From Amoebophrya sp. A120 (lineage: Eukaryota > Sar > Dinophyceae > Syndiniales > Amoebophryaceae), in contig CAJINV010000002.1 of NCBI GenBank assembly GCA_905178155.1, forward strand, positions 10,828,634 to 10,892,633: 64,000 bases of DNA, in the 5' to 3' direction. The notes beneath the pieces were generated by a model, which saw only the letters and a program-made list of their open reading frames with translations, was not told where the DNA came from and ran no database searches. Positions 1 to 11,359 of the stretch are shown here, in pieces (position 1 is the first letter of the stretch; every line of letters starts with the position of its first letter). A program made the translations under genes and the position numbers.

Positions 1-131
1 TTCCGTTTCGTTGTTTGGGGGCCTTAACCCGCCGACCTGAGTCTGCGACTTCGCAGAAAACGCGGGCCGTGTTTTCCGCAAAGTCGCAGTTTCAGGGCGG
101 CGGGTTAAGGCCCCCAAACAACGAAACGGAA
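1..131. repeat. Long imperfect inverted repeat (hairpin/MITE-like)
   Basis: Bases 1-34 are the exact reverse complement of bases 98-131. Inward of these perfect arms the pairing continues with scattered mismatches towards a centre near base 66, so almost the whole 131 bases can fold back on itself. The left arm begins at the window edge, so the element may extend further left. No coding signal is seen inside. It resembles the foldback end or remnant of a small non-autonomous DNA element, but no target-site duplication can be checked. Confidence 0.8.
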
Positions 132-249
132 ACCAGCCAGGCCCGAGATCGCGGCCCCGGACCGGTGGGGGCGCGGCTGAGGAAATCGGCTCGAGCCCGC
201 GTTCTCGGGCCTTTTTTTAGTCCGATATCGTTGCCCTCGTTCATTTTCG

Positions 250-312
250 GAAATCGCCGGAAGCCACAACGAATTCGATTTTGAGAAATCGCCGGAAGCC
301 ACAACGAATTCG
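250..312. repeat. 28-bp direct repeat, two copies
   Basis: The 28-base unit at 250-277 recurs identically at 285-312, a 35-base period with a 7-base spacer. It lies in GC-rich, apparently non-coding sequence beside the inverted repeat at the window start. Confidence 0.8.
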
Positions 313-500
313 GTGTTGCTAACACCAAATACAAGCACCATGCCAACAACTTACGCGCCCAAGGAATTAACAGTTGCTCAAGCTGTAAACGACACGAATT
401 AGACACTCGCGGCTTCGATGCGGTGATTACATAGCTTCGTCTTCTCCGCATAAGAAAGCCTGATTTGCATATATGGTAGGAATACTTGTATGACACTTAG

Positions 501-703
501 GTACTAACACGTCTGCGCCCGTGTCCCCGACAACTCCGGCAACGACCTCCTCTGGCGAACCTCTGCCACAGAGAAAGGCGGCGAAGGAACGTCCGGTACT
601 GCCCCCGGAAATCCAGAAGCTTGCTGACGAGGAGCGCAAGGAGTGGCGTCAGTGGGCGACGGAGCGAGCAGCCGAATTCGTCAAAAATGCAGGCAATAAC
701 TGA
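501..703 (+). CDS. Possible terminal exon of a small unknown protein
   Basis: An open frame runs from an AG|GT acceptor-like site (AG at 499-500) to TGA at 701-703. It encodes about 67 residues: a Ser/Thr/Pro-rich start followed by a charged helix-like C-terminus containing EERKEWRQWATERAAEF. There is no ATG in the exon, so an upstream exon is needed; a short ATG frame at 338 does not join in phase. The acceptor style matches the other genes here (exon resuming with GT after one base of a split codon). The codon content looks protein-like, but the family is not recognised, and the missing 5' exon keeps confidence low. Confidence 0.35.
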
Positions 704-1545
704 GGTGGTTCGGGAATACGACAGGACGCCTGCTACGCCGTGCGAAGTAAGTACCTTGTTTCTATGCATAGTAGCTTAGGAGCTACTACAAAGAAGTAGA
801 AACCCTCTGCCCGCCCATGTTGTGCAAGGTGCATCAAGCAGTCACAGTAAGAACCGAGTCCCTGTTCCTAGAATGAAAACAAGAGATACAAACCATGGTG
901 TTTCATTGCGAGCACGTGAAGCCGGATAGATTTATTTTGCTGCGCACATGAATTCGGACGCTATTGACGCTGCTCATGTGAGTTCAAAACTCAATTTTTT
1001 TTGGCAACGAGCATGGCTGCAACTTTGTTTATGATTTTCGTTTGTGTTTGTCATTTTGCACGTTGCGCAAGCCCGCAGATGAACCACAAACAAGCCTCCG
1101 CTGTTCCCGGTGAAATGACCTTGAATACTGTACCACGAGAATGAGACCAGTCCTTGAAGCGAAGCGCAAACGCCGGACGATCGTGCCACAAATGCAGCCA
1201 CTTCGCCCATCTTCGATCAGTAACAAATGGCCTCGGAGCAGCTCTTTCGATCAACAAGAATGTTGTCTTCGGATACTTGAGGGATTTGACGTGGGTGGCA
1301 CGCATGAACTGGAAAAGAAAATATTTCTGGAATGTTGACGTACCCCTCGCAACCGAACCTGAAGCGACAGGCTGTAGAAGTTTTAGGATGGCAGAGAAAT
1401 GAGGAGCTTTTGTTCAGAGAAAAGAAACGGGACTTTTTTTCAGTTACAGTCTCATTCATATTTCGTTCGGTGTGATTAGTATCCGTATCTCCTTGCCAGC
1501 AGACGCAATATTTTGTTTCATAGACCAACCTGTAACATCTGCAAA
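704..1545. other. Intergenic stretch, no gene seen
   Basis: No convincing exon on either strand. It presumably holds the 5' flank of the gene starting at 1546; an AG at 1499-1500 is a possible trans- or cis-splice acceptor shortly before that ATG. Confidence 0.5.
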
Positions 1546-4290
1546 ATGGCAGTAGTCCTCGCAGTCAATGTTCCGATGGGTGCGCCCAGTGCAAACGGAG
1601 TCGAGCCGTTGAAGAAGAAGCACAAGCTGCAGATAAGTGATCCTGACACGGGCGTCTACGCGGCCGTTGAAAAGCTGATCAGGACGCGCAAGCAGCAAGG
1701 GAGCGCCTCCTGGCCCGAATGGTTACCGCAGACTGACGAAGAGTTACGGGAAAAAGGAATTCTGCAGGGATTTCAGTCAAAAAGGATTTTCAATCGCGAA
1801 GACACGAACGGCATCCCCGAAACAACGATGCAGATGCTCATCGACGACGGTAAGGACCTCGAGACCAAGCTGGCTAGTAATGGGATGCGAATTGTGTCCA
1901 TCAATTTGCTGTATCCAATCACCGACGCAGAGCGCGCGGACTACACCCGTTCGCAGATCCTAGGCGCTTCGCAACTTGTCCCGCCGAGCGATCTCAGTTT
2001 TCTGGGCGGTCAGGGAAGCGCAGTGGCTAGCGAAAGCGGCGTCGGGTTGGCAACCGGTGATGGCATGGCGCTCGGGTCTTCCGGCTTTCGCACGGCCCTG
2101 CAGGTGCCAGAAGAGCCGGAAAGTAAGGACGACGACGACGACGCTGGGGGCATCAAAGACTCTTCTCCGCGGAGGCTCTCTTCGGGTTCTCCGCCTGCCC
2201 CGCAGGACGCCAGTCTAGTCGAGGACGCCCCGTCTGGGGTGGACATCTCCCATGTTCTGGCTCCAGAACGTGCGGACGAGGTTGCCACTGCCCACGACGA
2301 AAACGACGTGTCTATGAAAGACGCCGTAGAGCAGGAAAACGACAACGAGCGAAGTGACAACGTCGAAAATAAGAATGACCTTCTTGACGAAGTTTCTCGT
2401 GAAGATGAGGCCGCACCGGAAAAGGTAGACGTGGTGGAGCTCGCTAACGCATCGAAAGATCTCGTCGAGGATAGCAACGAAGCTGGCCAAAGCATCGCTC
2501 GAGATGAATGCGAGGATGGAGCTGAAAGCGCACAACAAGACAATCGTCGTCGCTCGCGCGAGGGCTCTGATGTCGATGCTGAGATGCCAGAGAGAACAGT
2601 CGAGGACGAGGAACACCGCGGTGCCTCGATTCTGAACTGCAGCGAAGCTGCGGACCCGCGAAGCGTCCTAGATACAGAAGTGAAACTGAATAGTGAGCCA
2701 GCTGCTAACGACGACGTTCTGGGAAAGCGCTCTACCCCTACCCCTCTGCTTCCCGCCTCCGCCTCGGTGGTGGAGAAAACCCAAAATGTTCCCGGCATCT
2801 TGAAAACGCAACTGGTGCCCCAAGGGGCTGCGCATGAGAATGCCGGAGCAGCAGCTCCTCCCGGGAGCCTGCTTGCACACGACAATGTAGCGGACGACGA
2901 TATCGATGAAGGCGACGAAGACTTCAACAACGACTCCGTTCTCGACAAAGTCCCCACTCCACTCCAGCGACACTCGCAGCAGTCTGTAGGCGACATAGCT
3001 GGCGAGAAGACGAGCAGTGTGTTCGGTAAGCCTACGACCACCGCTTTACTTCCGGAAACGGAGAGGGACGCGGCAGAAGAAAAAGCAGGCGCGGAAGTAG
3101 AGATGAATATGCAGAAGTCGAACAATAAAAGCTTGTCCGCCCATCACCAGACGGGCGGATCAGGCGGTAAAGTGGCAAACGAGGTCATTGATCTGGCCAG
3201 TGATGGCTCGGACGTCGAAATGCTCGACGCGAATGAAAATAACCACGCGAAAGCCAAGCAGGAGGCCGAGTCTTCCTTCCTCAACCAATCTTTGATTCCG
3301 GAAGCGTTACTGGAAGACGCGGAGCGCGCAAATCAGAAGCGGAAGAAAAAGCCTTCGTCGAACACAGGGACAAAGCAAGCATCATCAAGTACTGCCGTTG
3401 GGACGGTCTTGCTGGACGTGAAAAACAAAAATGTCACGAGCGCGAGCTCGTTCGCTGGCGTTTTGCTGCAACAGAAAGGCGGCTCTTCGTCTTCTTCTTC
3501 GTCCGCAGTGCGGCTCGTGCAGCAGCAGCCGAAGGCGAAAGCGTCGAGAAAGCGCGGCGGGGCAAGCAGTCGGCAGAATAACAATTTGCTTTTGAACGAC
3601 TTGGATTTAGAGGACGAAGTTTTCGGGGAAGACGAGGAGCTTTTCGATGATGAGGAGGAGGTTCTCGACGACAGTAAAAACAAGAAAAAAGCCGGTGGCG
3701 CCGGTGCCTTCTCATCCAAAGCCGCGGCGGCAAAGCCTGCCGCGAAGCAGCGTGGTCGGCCGCGCAAGAAGCAGAAAAACGTCTTGTCGCCTGAAATGGC
3801 CGCGCCGTTGGAGGACGAAGAGGAGCTGTTTGACGACGAGATGGTGGTGGAGATGGATGCGGCCCCGGAAAGTAACGATCTACCCGGACAAAAAGCAAAC
3901 AAGGCTCCTCCGCGCAAGTACCTGTGTCCGGTGGATAAGTGCAAAGACAGCCACGCGACAAAAGTCGGGTACACGAGCCAATTGGGTCTGTGGAAACACG
4001 TGACGGACATGCACCCTAAGTTGTCCGACGAGAAAACGCTGAAGTCGGGGGCCTGCGAGTGGGTGAAGTCCGTCGACGTCACCAAGGGCCCCGCGAAGGA
4101 CTGTCGGGTCCGCGTGTGCCTGGTTCGGGACGAGAAGAAGAAGGGCGAATACAAGACGAACTGGTACATACGCCTGAAGGACCGCGAAGTGCTGCGGAAC
4201 TGGAGAAGCCACATCAAAAGCGCCGTCGAAGACAGCGACACAAATTTGAAGGCGCAATTGGAGTACAGAGCATTTGTTCTTCCGATCTAG
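1546..4290 (+). CDS. Acidic AT-hook / C2H2-type zinc-finger nuclear protein
   Basis: A single uninterrupted exon of 914 residues. The ATG at 1546 is chosen because it is the first ATG in the frame and sits in a good AAAATGG context. Residues about 25-150 are ordered, followed by a long acidic, low-complexity middle rich in Asp, Glu, Ser and Ala. Near residue 735 is a basic AT-hook-like core (QRGRPRKKQ), a minor-groove DNA-binding motif. Around residues 790-825 a C-x4-C and H-x4-H pair (CPVDKC then HVTDMH) forms a zinc-finger-like unit with a longer than usual C-to-H spacing. Two short acidic motifs with ELFDDE flank the AT-hook. A chromatin or transcription role is inferred; no orthologue is recognised. 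Confidence 0.75.
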   Translation: MAVVLAVNVPMGAPSANGVEPLKKKHKLQISDPDTGVYAAVEKLIRTRKQQGSASWPEWLPQTDEELREKGILQGFQSKRIFNREDTNGIPETTMQMLIDDGKDLETKLASNGMRIVSINLLYPITDAERADYTRSQILGASQLVPPSDLSFLGGQGSAVASESGVGLATGDGMALGSSGFRTALQVPEEPESKDDDDDAGGIKDSSPRRLSSGSPPAPQDASLVEDAPSGVDISHVLAPERADEVATAHDENDVSMKDAVEQENDNERSDNVENKNDLLDEVSREDEAAPEKVDVVELANASKDLVEDSNEAGQSIARDECEDGAESAQQDNRRRSREGSDVDAEMPERTVEDEEHRGASILNCSEAADPRSVLDTEVKLNSEPAANDDVLGKRSTPTPLLPASASVVEKTQNVPGILKTQLVPQGAAHENAGAAAPPGSLLAHDNVADDDIDEGDEDFNNDSVLDKVPTPLQRHSQQSVGDIAGEKTSSVFGKPTTTALLPETERDAAEEKAGAEVEMNMQKSNNKSLSAHHQTGGSGGKVANEVIDLASDGSDVEMLDANENNHAKAKQEAESSFLNQSLIPEALLEDAERANQKRKKKPSSNTGTKQASSSTAVGTVLLDVKNKNVTSASSFAGVLLQQKGGSSSSSSSAVRLVQQQPKAKASRKRGGASSRQNNNLLLNDLDLEDEVFGEDEELFDDEEEVLDDSKNKKKAGGAGAFSSKAAAAKPAAKQRGRPRKKQKNVLSPEMAAPLEDEEELFDDEMVVEMDAAPESNDLPGQKANKAPPRKYLCPVDKCKDSHATKVGYTSQLGLWKHVTDMHPKLSDEKTLKSGACEWVKSVDVTKGPAKDCRVRVCLVRDEKKKGEYKTNWYIRLKDREVLRNWRSHIKSAVEDSDTNLKAQLEYRAFVLPI

Positions 4291-4409
4291 TTTTTTTCCG
4301 ATAGTTACATCTTTGATGGAAATTTATTTGTGCTTCTACATTACCATTAGTACCGAGTTATTTGTTCTGCAGTGCCACTTGCGCAGAGGTCAAATTTTTC
4401 AAAAAACAG

Positions 4410-5286
4410 GGGCGAGGTGAAGCTCAAACTGGAGAAGGAAGCGAAAATAAAGAAGCAGGAGCTCGAAGCACAGTATCTGGAGGTACTTGAGCGCGAGACC
4501 ATCGAACAGCGCCAGAAGGAGGCTCGCGACCGCATCCGGGAGGACGTCGGGGAAGCTTCCGCTGCAAGAAGTGCGCGCTTCGCCGCGCTTCCCCGGAGGA
4601 CCGCCGCCCAGCTGGCCGAGGACTTTTTGCACTTTTCCGGAACAGCGGGTAACGCCTCCGTGCTGCGCAAGCTCGCGCCGAAAGTGGCGGAAGCGGAAAT
4701 TTCCGGGGCGATGCTGCTGGACTGGGGTCGGGAGAAGCGCAATCTTCTTGACGTAGAGGTAATCAACAAGATGCTGCTGAAAACTCCACAAGAGCGGGAC
4801 GCGGTCCTGGTTGAGTTTTTGAACGTCCCGGAGGCGTCCCTCGTCGCAGAAGACGACACAGAAGCGAATCTGATCAAGCGCTTGCGGGGGGATAAAAAGC
4901 CTCTGGCGCTCCACGGCGGTGCGATGAACAGTCTCGCGCGGGATCACTCCGCGGTTCTGGTTTGCATGGTGGAAAATCGAAATGTGAAAAGTATCAAAGG
5001 CCTCGGCCGCTGCATCGAGAAGAAGGACGCGCGAAACGAAGTTGAGCCCGCACTCGTCGCTGGCCGGGGCGGTGACCCGGTGGCGAACAAGCTGGCGACA
5101 TATCTACTGGTACGTCGTTTTTTGTGCGTTCATTTTTCTGCTGGAGTGAAGATTGCTTGTTGGTGAAGAAAAAGCATGAACATCAATAGATACTTTTATG
5201 CCTACTTCTCGTATCAGATCGCAGTGGAGCTGCTTTGTCTTCGCGAGTCCAAGGAGACAGCGCTCAAGAAAAACGCAGCATCGTAG
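4410..5286 (+). CDS. Coiled-coil protein of unknown function (5' end unresolved)
   Basis: Two exons are visible. Exon one runs from an AG|G acceptor at about 4409/4410 (the frame is open back to 4372) to 5109. Exon two is 5218-5286, ending in TAG; the intron 5110-5217 is GT-AG and keeps frame. The protein starts with a highly charged alpha-helical stretch (LEKEAKIKKQELEAQYLEV), likely coiled coil, then about 180 residues of mixed helix. There is no ATG near the start, and the first in-frame ATG would lose the coiled coil, so an upstream exon or an unusual start is missing. Joining it to the gene ending at 4290 was tried and fails on phase. The family is not recognised. Confidence 0.55.
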
Positions 5287-5323
5287 TTGAAAAAAACGAT
5301 GACAAAATGAAATCTTCTATCAG

Positions 5324-5626
5324 ATGGCCGATCCGAGCATTCCTGGAGAGTCAGCCACTGTTGCGGGGAATATCACGAAAAGTATATCGCGGAAGCACTT
5401 TCTAATCTATTTTGCGAAAGATCCGGACGGTGAGGACGGTCGCTGGTGGCTGCAGGACCACTCAGCATCTGGCACTGCGGTGAACGGCGTACGGATTAAA
5501 CAAACAGCGGACAACGGAAAGCGATACTCACACAAACTCGCTGACGGTGACCTGATTGGGATCGGAAGTGAAGAGAATCTTTACCGCACCAACAAGCACC
5601 TGCTCTTCAAGTTCCGGATCTTGTGA
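5324..5626 (+). CDS. Minimal FHA-domain protein or exon
   Basis: An open frame of 100 residues whose ATG lies directly after an AG, as expected for a spliced-leader or cis acceptor. FHA core features are present: SRKHF (the conserved Ser-Arg-x-His phosphothreonine-binding loop), then WWLQDHSASGTAVNG (the family's S-x-N/G-G-T-x-x-N-G turn) and GDLIGIG. FHA domains bind phosphothreonine peptides in signalling and DNA-damage proteins. The usual first strand with the G-R motif is absent, so the protein is either N-terminally truncated or its first part lies in an unidentified exon. It follows the coiled-coil gene by only 37 bases, but splicing the two together shifts the frame. Confidence 0.6.
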   Translation: MADPSIPGESATVAGNITKSISRKHFLIYFAKDPDGEDGRWWLQDHSASGTAVNGVRIKQTADNGKRYSHKLADGDLIGIGSEENLYRTNKHLLFKFRIL

Positions 5627-5725
5627 GTTGCTCGAGCCAAGACTTGAGGAAAAAAAACGAGCTACGACCTGTCATCTAGCACTCCATCGAATCGATCACA
5701 TTTACCAACAAAAAAGCGACATCAA

Positions 5726-8700
5726 ATGAAAAGCGTTCCCGTGATTTCGTTCGGTGACCCGCACCGTTTCCCGAATTTAAATCAGACAGGTAAGTTATCA
5801 CACTCGGCATGAGCGCCAAGCAGAATTTCGAAGAGACGACCTCGAAAAAGTGCAACCGTCAACATGCTTGGCTTTTGGCAGTCTGACACTGTCTTATCGT
5901 TCAAATCGCTGAAGATGATGTTCAGTTTCGGCAAATAGTGAGCCGAGTCGCGGTGCGAGGGAATAGAACCGTCTAGTCGAATGCAAAGCGACACAGAGGC
6001 ACTTCAGTTCGAGAGTTTCCCAAGATGAGGTCGCTCACAAGTTCACTTGTAGCTCAAAGGACGTTCATTTCATTTTAGCTGACTTAGGATTTGATCGCCG
6101 TTGTGCGATGTACTAGAATGAAGACAAAGCCATAAGAATGTGCTCTTTATTTGCGTGCGCGGAGAGTTAAAGGCACCGCCAGGAGCGGCGAAGCCCGGAA
6201 ACAAGATGACCGCAGCACAACACACGTCCGATAGTGACTCGGGCGCGCCTTTGTCCTGGCGATCGGCGGCGACTCGAAGCGAGGACGACATATCGGACAT
6301 TTCTGTGGACACGGCAGCAAGCTCCTGGAAAACTCGCGCCCAAGCCGGATTAAAAAAGTTTTACGAAAATAATCACAAGCGACAGCAGGAGTTGAAAAGC
6401 CGTGCAGCCACGGCGTCCACAGGAGGAGCTTTGGACCCCGAAGCACATGAGAGGCCGATCGGGTGTGTCGGTGTAGAAAAGCTAGTGCAGCTAATAGATT
6501 TCGGTGCTGCGTCGGACTTCGTGGGGAGAAGGAGAGCCTCAAGTTTTACCTCGGCCTCGAGTAGCAGTTCCAGCTCTTCTTCTAGTGCAGCTACTTTCCC
6601 AAGATTGAGCAATGCGGAACATGAAGCAGAACGCAATGTACATCACGAGGCTCAGCACCACCAGGACCAACGACCTGGCAGCGCAAATGCACAGACTACT
6701 CAACAGCAGCTCCCTTCTTTTCTGGACTACTTCGATGTGGGCGTCACGGAGTCGATTCTCTCCTACCTGGACATTACGAGCTTGTCCAAGTGCTGCCTAG
6801 TCCACGCGGGCATGTTTTCCGACGTCGCGCGCTGCCACCAAAGTTGGAAGTGGGCCATTCTGCAGAACTATGGGGTCTACTATGAGGATTACGTGGACTC
6901 CGTCTCCCATCTACGCGCGCTAGCCCAGGACCACGTCGGCGACGAGGTTTGGCGCTTGCTGTTTATCTACATCCGGCAGGTTTTGCGGAACGTGAGCTGT
7001 GGCGCGAAGAAGAAAAATCCTGGCTGCGTAGTGCGCGAATTCCCGGGCGTTCTAAGGCCACGAGGAACAACTGCCAGAGGAGGACCTCTAGAGGTCGTGC
7101 CCGATAGCAGCGCAGGTGGTGACGAGGACGAGGAGCGCAATGGGACAACAAGCGCTGCTGAGAAAGTTACAGCGCCCAAAACGAAGAAGAGCAGGAAAAA
7201 CAAGTACCGCGGTAGCATAGAGCTGTCGGACGACGGAAAGTTTGTGTACTGGGAGAACGGCGGGGAGCTGCATCTGATCGACATCGTTTCCGGCACCGTG
7301 CGGAAGCGCATCAACTTGGAAAACCAGACGTTCAAAACCTACTTCCATCGAATCGCCAACTCCGGGAAGCGCTTGTTCGTGTGCCTGAACGACCGGCTAG
7401 TCTATTACGAGTTGGAAAAGCACGAAACCGGGTTCGATTTTGTCGGGGAACGACGAAAATCCGAGGATTCTGCTGGCGAAGACGAACTGGAACGACCGGA
7501 AGCCTTCGACATGCCGACGACCAGCATCGGCGAAGCAGTAGATGCTCTAACGTCCGGCCCAGTGTCGTCCTCTCGCACAACCAGCAAGAGCAGTGCCTCG
7601 TCGCGCTCCCCATCGCTGCCGGACGGGGAATTACTCTCGCTGCGAGGTGGTGGCGCAGCTATTTCCAAAATGGGTGCACCACCTGCAAGTGGGAGTACTA
7701 AACCTGGTTCAAGTTCCTCCTCGTCAACCTCCTTTCTGAACGACAACATGGGACGGCCGCTGGAACTGCTCCTTCACAGGGACCGGCTGGCACTGTTGGA
7801 GTCCCACCGGTGTACCATGTGGGACGTGAATTCTCTGCAGCTGATCGCGCAGATTTTTCCGGTCCGACCGCTCGCGGAGCTGGAGCTCGAGGTTCGCGCG
7901 GACGCCGCACTGCCACACGAAATGCCGCTCGCTTTCGAAATTCAGTGGATCGGCTCCCAGCTGGTCACCTGGGTCCGCGGCGCGTTGGTGCCACTGGAGA
8001 TCTTTTCCGTCGCCACCGGAGCACGGCTCGCGCGGCTGGAGCAGTCCCGGCTGATCCCAGCGAAGTGGCTCCAGGTGGACGTGGCGCGGGTCACGTGGTT
8101 GGACACCGAATCGTTGGACTATTTCCTGATCGGGGCCCTGGACAGCTGCGGGATCGTGTCCCTGTGGGACAGCTACTACCAGCTGCTATGCCGCTTCAAC
8201 GGGTGCAGTGACTTCGGGGCGCTGCAGCCCCTGGACTTGGTGTTGACGCAAGATTTCGTTGCCGTCGTGGACGAGGAACTGTCCGTGCACTTTTACAAAT
8301 GCTGGTTCCACCCCGCAAGGGATCCGAATTGCGCCGATTGCAAGCGCCAGCGCGGCGAACTGCCGGCCACGCACGTGCTACTGCCGAACACGGGCGGCGT
8401 GAATGGGGACGAGAAAGCTGCTGCAGAGGGCGGTAATGATCCTGACCCGAAAGAGGTTCCAGTGACTGTTGAGCCGAAGCTTTGCAGTACAGCCTTGGAC
8501 ATTTTGCAAGAACGCTATATCGATGAACTCGAGTTTGCGTCCGTTCCGGAGGGGGCCCACAAGAATGTAGACGAACAGCAAGCGACGTCGACAGGCGACT
8601 GCAAACCGCCAAGCGAGGTCAACGAGGCAGGCCCCAAGAACGCGTTCTGTCTTCCTCGTGCGAGCGGCACGGAGAACAAACAAGAAATTCTTTTGTCGAG

Positions 8701-11359
8701 TTCTTCGTCCTGCTCCGGAAGCACGACCGCGGAGCAGTCTGCTACGGAGGCGGACATGGAACTCAGCGACGTGACGGTGAGCAGCACGACCGCTAGGGAC
8801 GCGCCAGAAGTTGTGTCACGCCCCTGTGTGCTAGAAAGTCAAAACGGCGCGGAACATCAGGAGATGCTATCGGACGTTTTTTCAGCCGTGGAATCCGGTT
8901 TTGGATCTAGTGAAGAATCTGGGAAAGAGCAGCCAGAGGAAAAACGGAACAAGGGTTCTTTCGGGAACGAACCCAGCACAACCACGGAGCAAAAGAAAGC
9001 TCAAACCTCCGAAGACCAGGAGCGAGAGGATGACGCAGCCACGAACCCACCGACCGCTGCGGAGTGCTACTACTTCTGCCTTGCGTGCCGCCAAAAGTTC
9101 GACGACCCGCGGCCCCGCAGCACGATGCGCCTGCTTCCGAGGTCGCTCGCGCAAAGGGCCAGGGACGACCGCGAGGAACAGGAGGAGGACGATGGTTTGT
9201 TCCCCTGGGCCGAGCCACCCGCTACTTTCGCGAACTGCAGTATGGTGGAGGAGAGAGCCGAGAAAATGCCGGGCCCGTGGAGCAAGAGAGCGCTGGCCGG
9301 CACGTCAACGGCTGCGGTGAGCTCTTACGTGTCTGTAGATGTGCCGGCCGACTGGGCGCAACACATCCGGACACTGAACGGCGCTGAGACGGAAGAAAAG
9401 GAGCGCAAGAAGGCGGCCATCCGGGCAAAAATCGCCGCCAGGGTGCGGAAGAACGCTGCTGCACGTGGCGTGAAGAAGCCACGCGACCGCGATGAAAGGT
9501 GCGGGTTCGGTTACCTGCATCGCGCGTACGACCCGTTGGCTCGAGCTCGCGAACTTTTCGAAGGTGGGGAGGATGGCTTTAGTGAGGACCAACAAGAGTC
9601 CTCGTCTGATTCTAGAGGAGCGTCCCGCTTGCAAAAAGCGAAGATGCTCGCCCCGGCCGAATACCGCCCGCGGCCGTGTGTGTCGAGTCAGCTGACCGCC
9701 GATAGGCGGTACAATGTGCAGAATGTGGAGTTTGAGCGTCCCAATGAGATTTGGGAGAACCAAGCGTGCGCCACCTGCGTGGACCAACCCTGGCGCCAGC
9801 GGAAAGCTTGCACGGAGTGCGACGGGCCAGCGATCAACCCGCCCCGCGTGGATGACTTCAACTGCGGTCCCAGCAGTTCTTTGGAAAATCGTTCGAAGAT
9901 AGCTGCTGCCTTGCCAAAGGACGGAGTTGGTGGAAAGCGGCCTGCAGACCCACATGGGAAAACAACAAGCCGCGCGGAGAGGAGCTCTGGTAGTGCTAGT
10001 GGTGGTTCAGATAACGACGACGACGACGACGACGAGGCGCGCACCCCAGGAGCCCGCAGACCGAAGTGGAAGAACTTGTTGAATGGAACCGTAGGTCCGC
10101 ATGGCGGTCCACGAGGGCCTGGCGCGACCTGGGAGCGGGCCCTGGCCTCTTTCTTGAGCACTGCGGTGGACGAAGCGGCGCGGCGGCCGAACGGCGAAGC
10201 CGGCGGCATCACTTGCAGAACGTGCGGCGCGCAGACAGGGACGGTGTTGAACTTCCTGCCCTGCGGCTGCCACGCGTGCTGCAGCAACTGTGTCGGTCGC
10301 CACCTGCTGCGCGCGCCCCGGAACTGCGAAACCTGTGGCGCCTCGTGGTACGGCTTCGCGATCGAGAATGGCGCCGGCGGCGGGACTGCTTCTTCTTCGG
10401 CGGCGGCTGAAGAATCTGCTCCATCAACTTCTGTTTGCAACGTCGAAACTGGCACGAGCACAACTGAGATGGCACCCTGTGCAACAGAAGCCGGCTCCTC
10501 AACTTCTAGTGCTGCCGCGTCTTCTAGCTCCAGTTGCAGCTCCGCTTCGAGTTCCTCCCCCGTCGAAGGGAACCAAAGCGGCACCACCGGCGCTCCTGAG
10601 GAAAAAAAGGTCGAAACGGGATGCGCAAGTCATGATGGCGTGTCGGTAAACGCAGAAGCCACCGGCACAGAGGTGGACCCCGCAACCGCAATTCCATCCT
10701 CGAGCTCATCTGCAGGAACACCACCGGGAGCAGTTGTAACTCCAACCGTCCCATCACGAGCGCAAGACTGCGACAGTGCACGAAACGACGGAGATGATCC
10801 AGAGGACGATGACACCGATTCGCTGGTTTGCGAAGAGAACCCCAACGGCGTGGATGCGGAGGATCCACTGCTGGCCCCTTGCCGCTGCTGTGGCGGCTAC
10901 TGCGGCCGAACTAGGGCCCGGCACGGCAAGTCCACGCGAAACGCGTACGATGATTCGGAGGAATCGACCCTGGAGGACTTTCTGTGGCCCCACACACGGT
11001 CGAAGAACGTGCGGAAGGTGCACGAGCACTTCGTCCCGGATGTGGATAGCTACTTCGCGGCCTACCGGCGATTTCTCAACATCTGCACCTTCCACAAGAG
11101 TGGGAAGGAGTCCCTCTCAGTGTACTGTACGCAAACCTTGAAGAAACAAGTGTTTTTACTGCCGGCAAAGCACGCGAAGTTTGAGGAGTGGGTGGCCATT
11201 AGGGTTTTAAACTCCGATCTACTCATCTACGACTTCCGGCCGGGCGCGCTCAGTTTTGACCAGTGGCTGCTGAAGAAAATTTCATGCGGGAAAGTGTCTG
11301 AGACGGCCGCGGGCAGACAGCGCCGAAGGCGGCTCTGTACTCGCTTTCCCGCGGCCTAG
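5726..11359 (+). CDS. Very large F-box, beta-propeller and RING-like protein
   Basis: Proposed exons are 5726-5789 and 6183-11359, giving 1,746 residues. The short first exon starts with ATG, ends in a strong CAG|GTAAGT-type donor and joins an AG|G acceptor in phase; otherwise the first ATG is at 6206. Residues about 199-250 form an F-box-like helical segment (VTESILSYLDITSLSKCCLV), the docking motif of SCF ubiquitin ligases. Residues about 360-740 show WD/beta-propeller-like strands (LSDDGKFVYW, MWDVNSLQLI), a likely substrate-binding surface. Several CxxC pairs follow, and at about 1365-1415 lies a RING-like cysteine array (CRTCG, PCGCHACC, CETCG). Long disordered acidic and Ser-rich linkers separate the domains. 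A ubiquitin-ligase role is inferred from the domains. Confidence 0.75.

Noticed and set aside
2010-3125. Long minus-strand ORF of 371 codons opposite the zinc-finger gene
   Set aside because: Ser-rich mirror of the acidic/Ser plus-strand coding sequence; no start context, domain or splice support.
4274-4410. Joining the zinc-finger gene (1546-4290) to the coiled-coil exon as one gene
   Set aside because: No donor near the end of the first gene has the phase needed; the best-placed alternatives recreate a stop codon or discard clearly coding sequence.
5282-5323. 42-base intron fusing the coiled-coil gene to the FHA ORF
   Set aside because: GT and AG are present but the join is out of phase with the FHA frame and leads to early stops.
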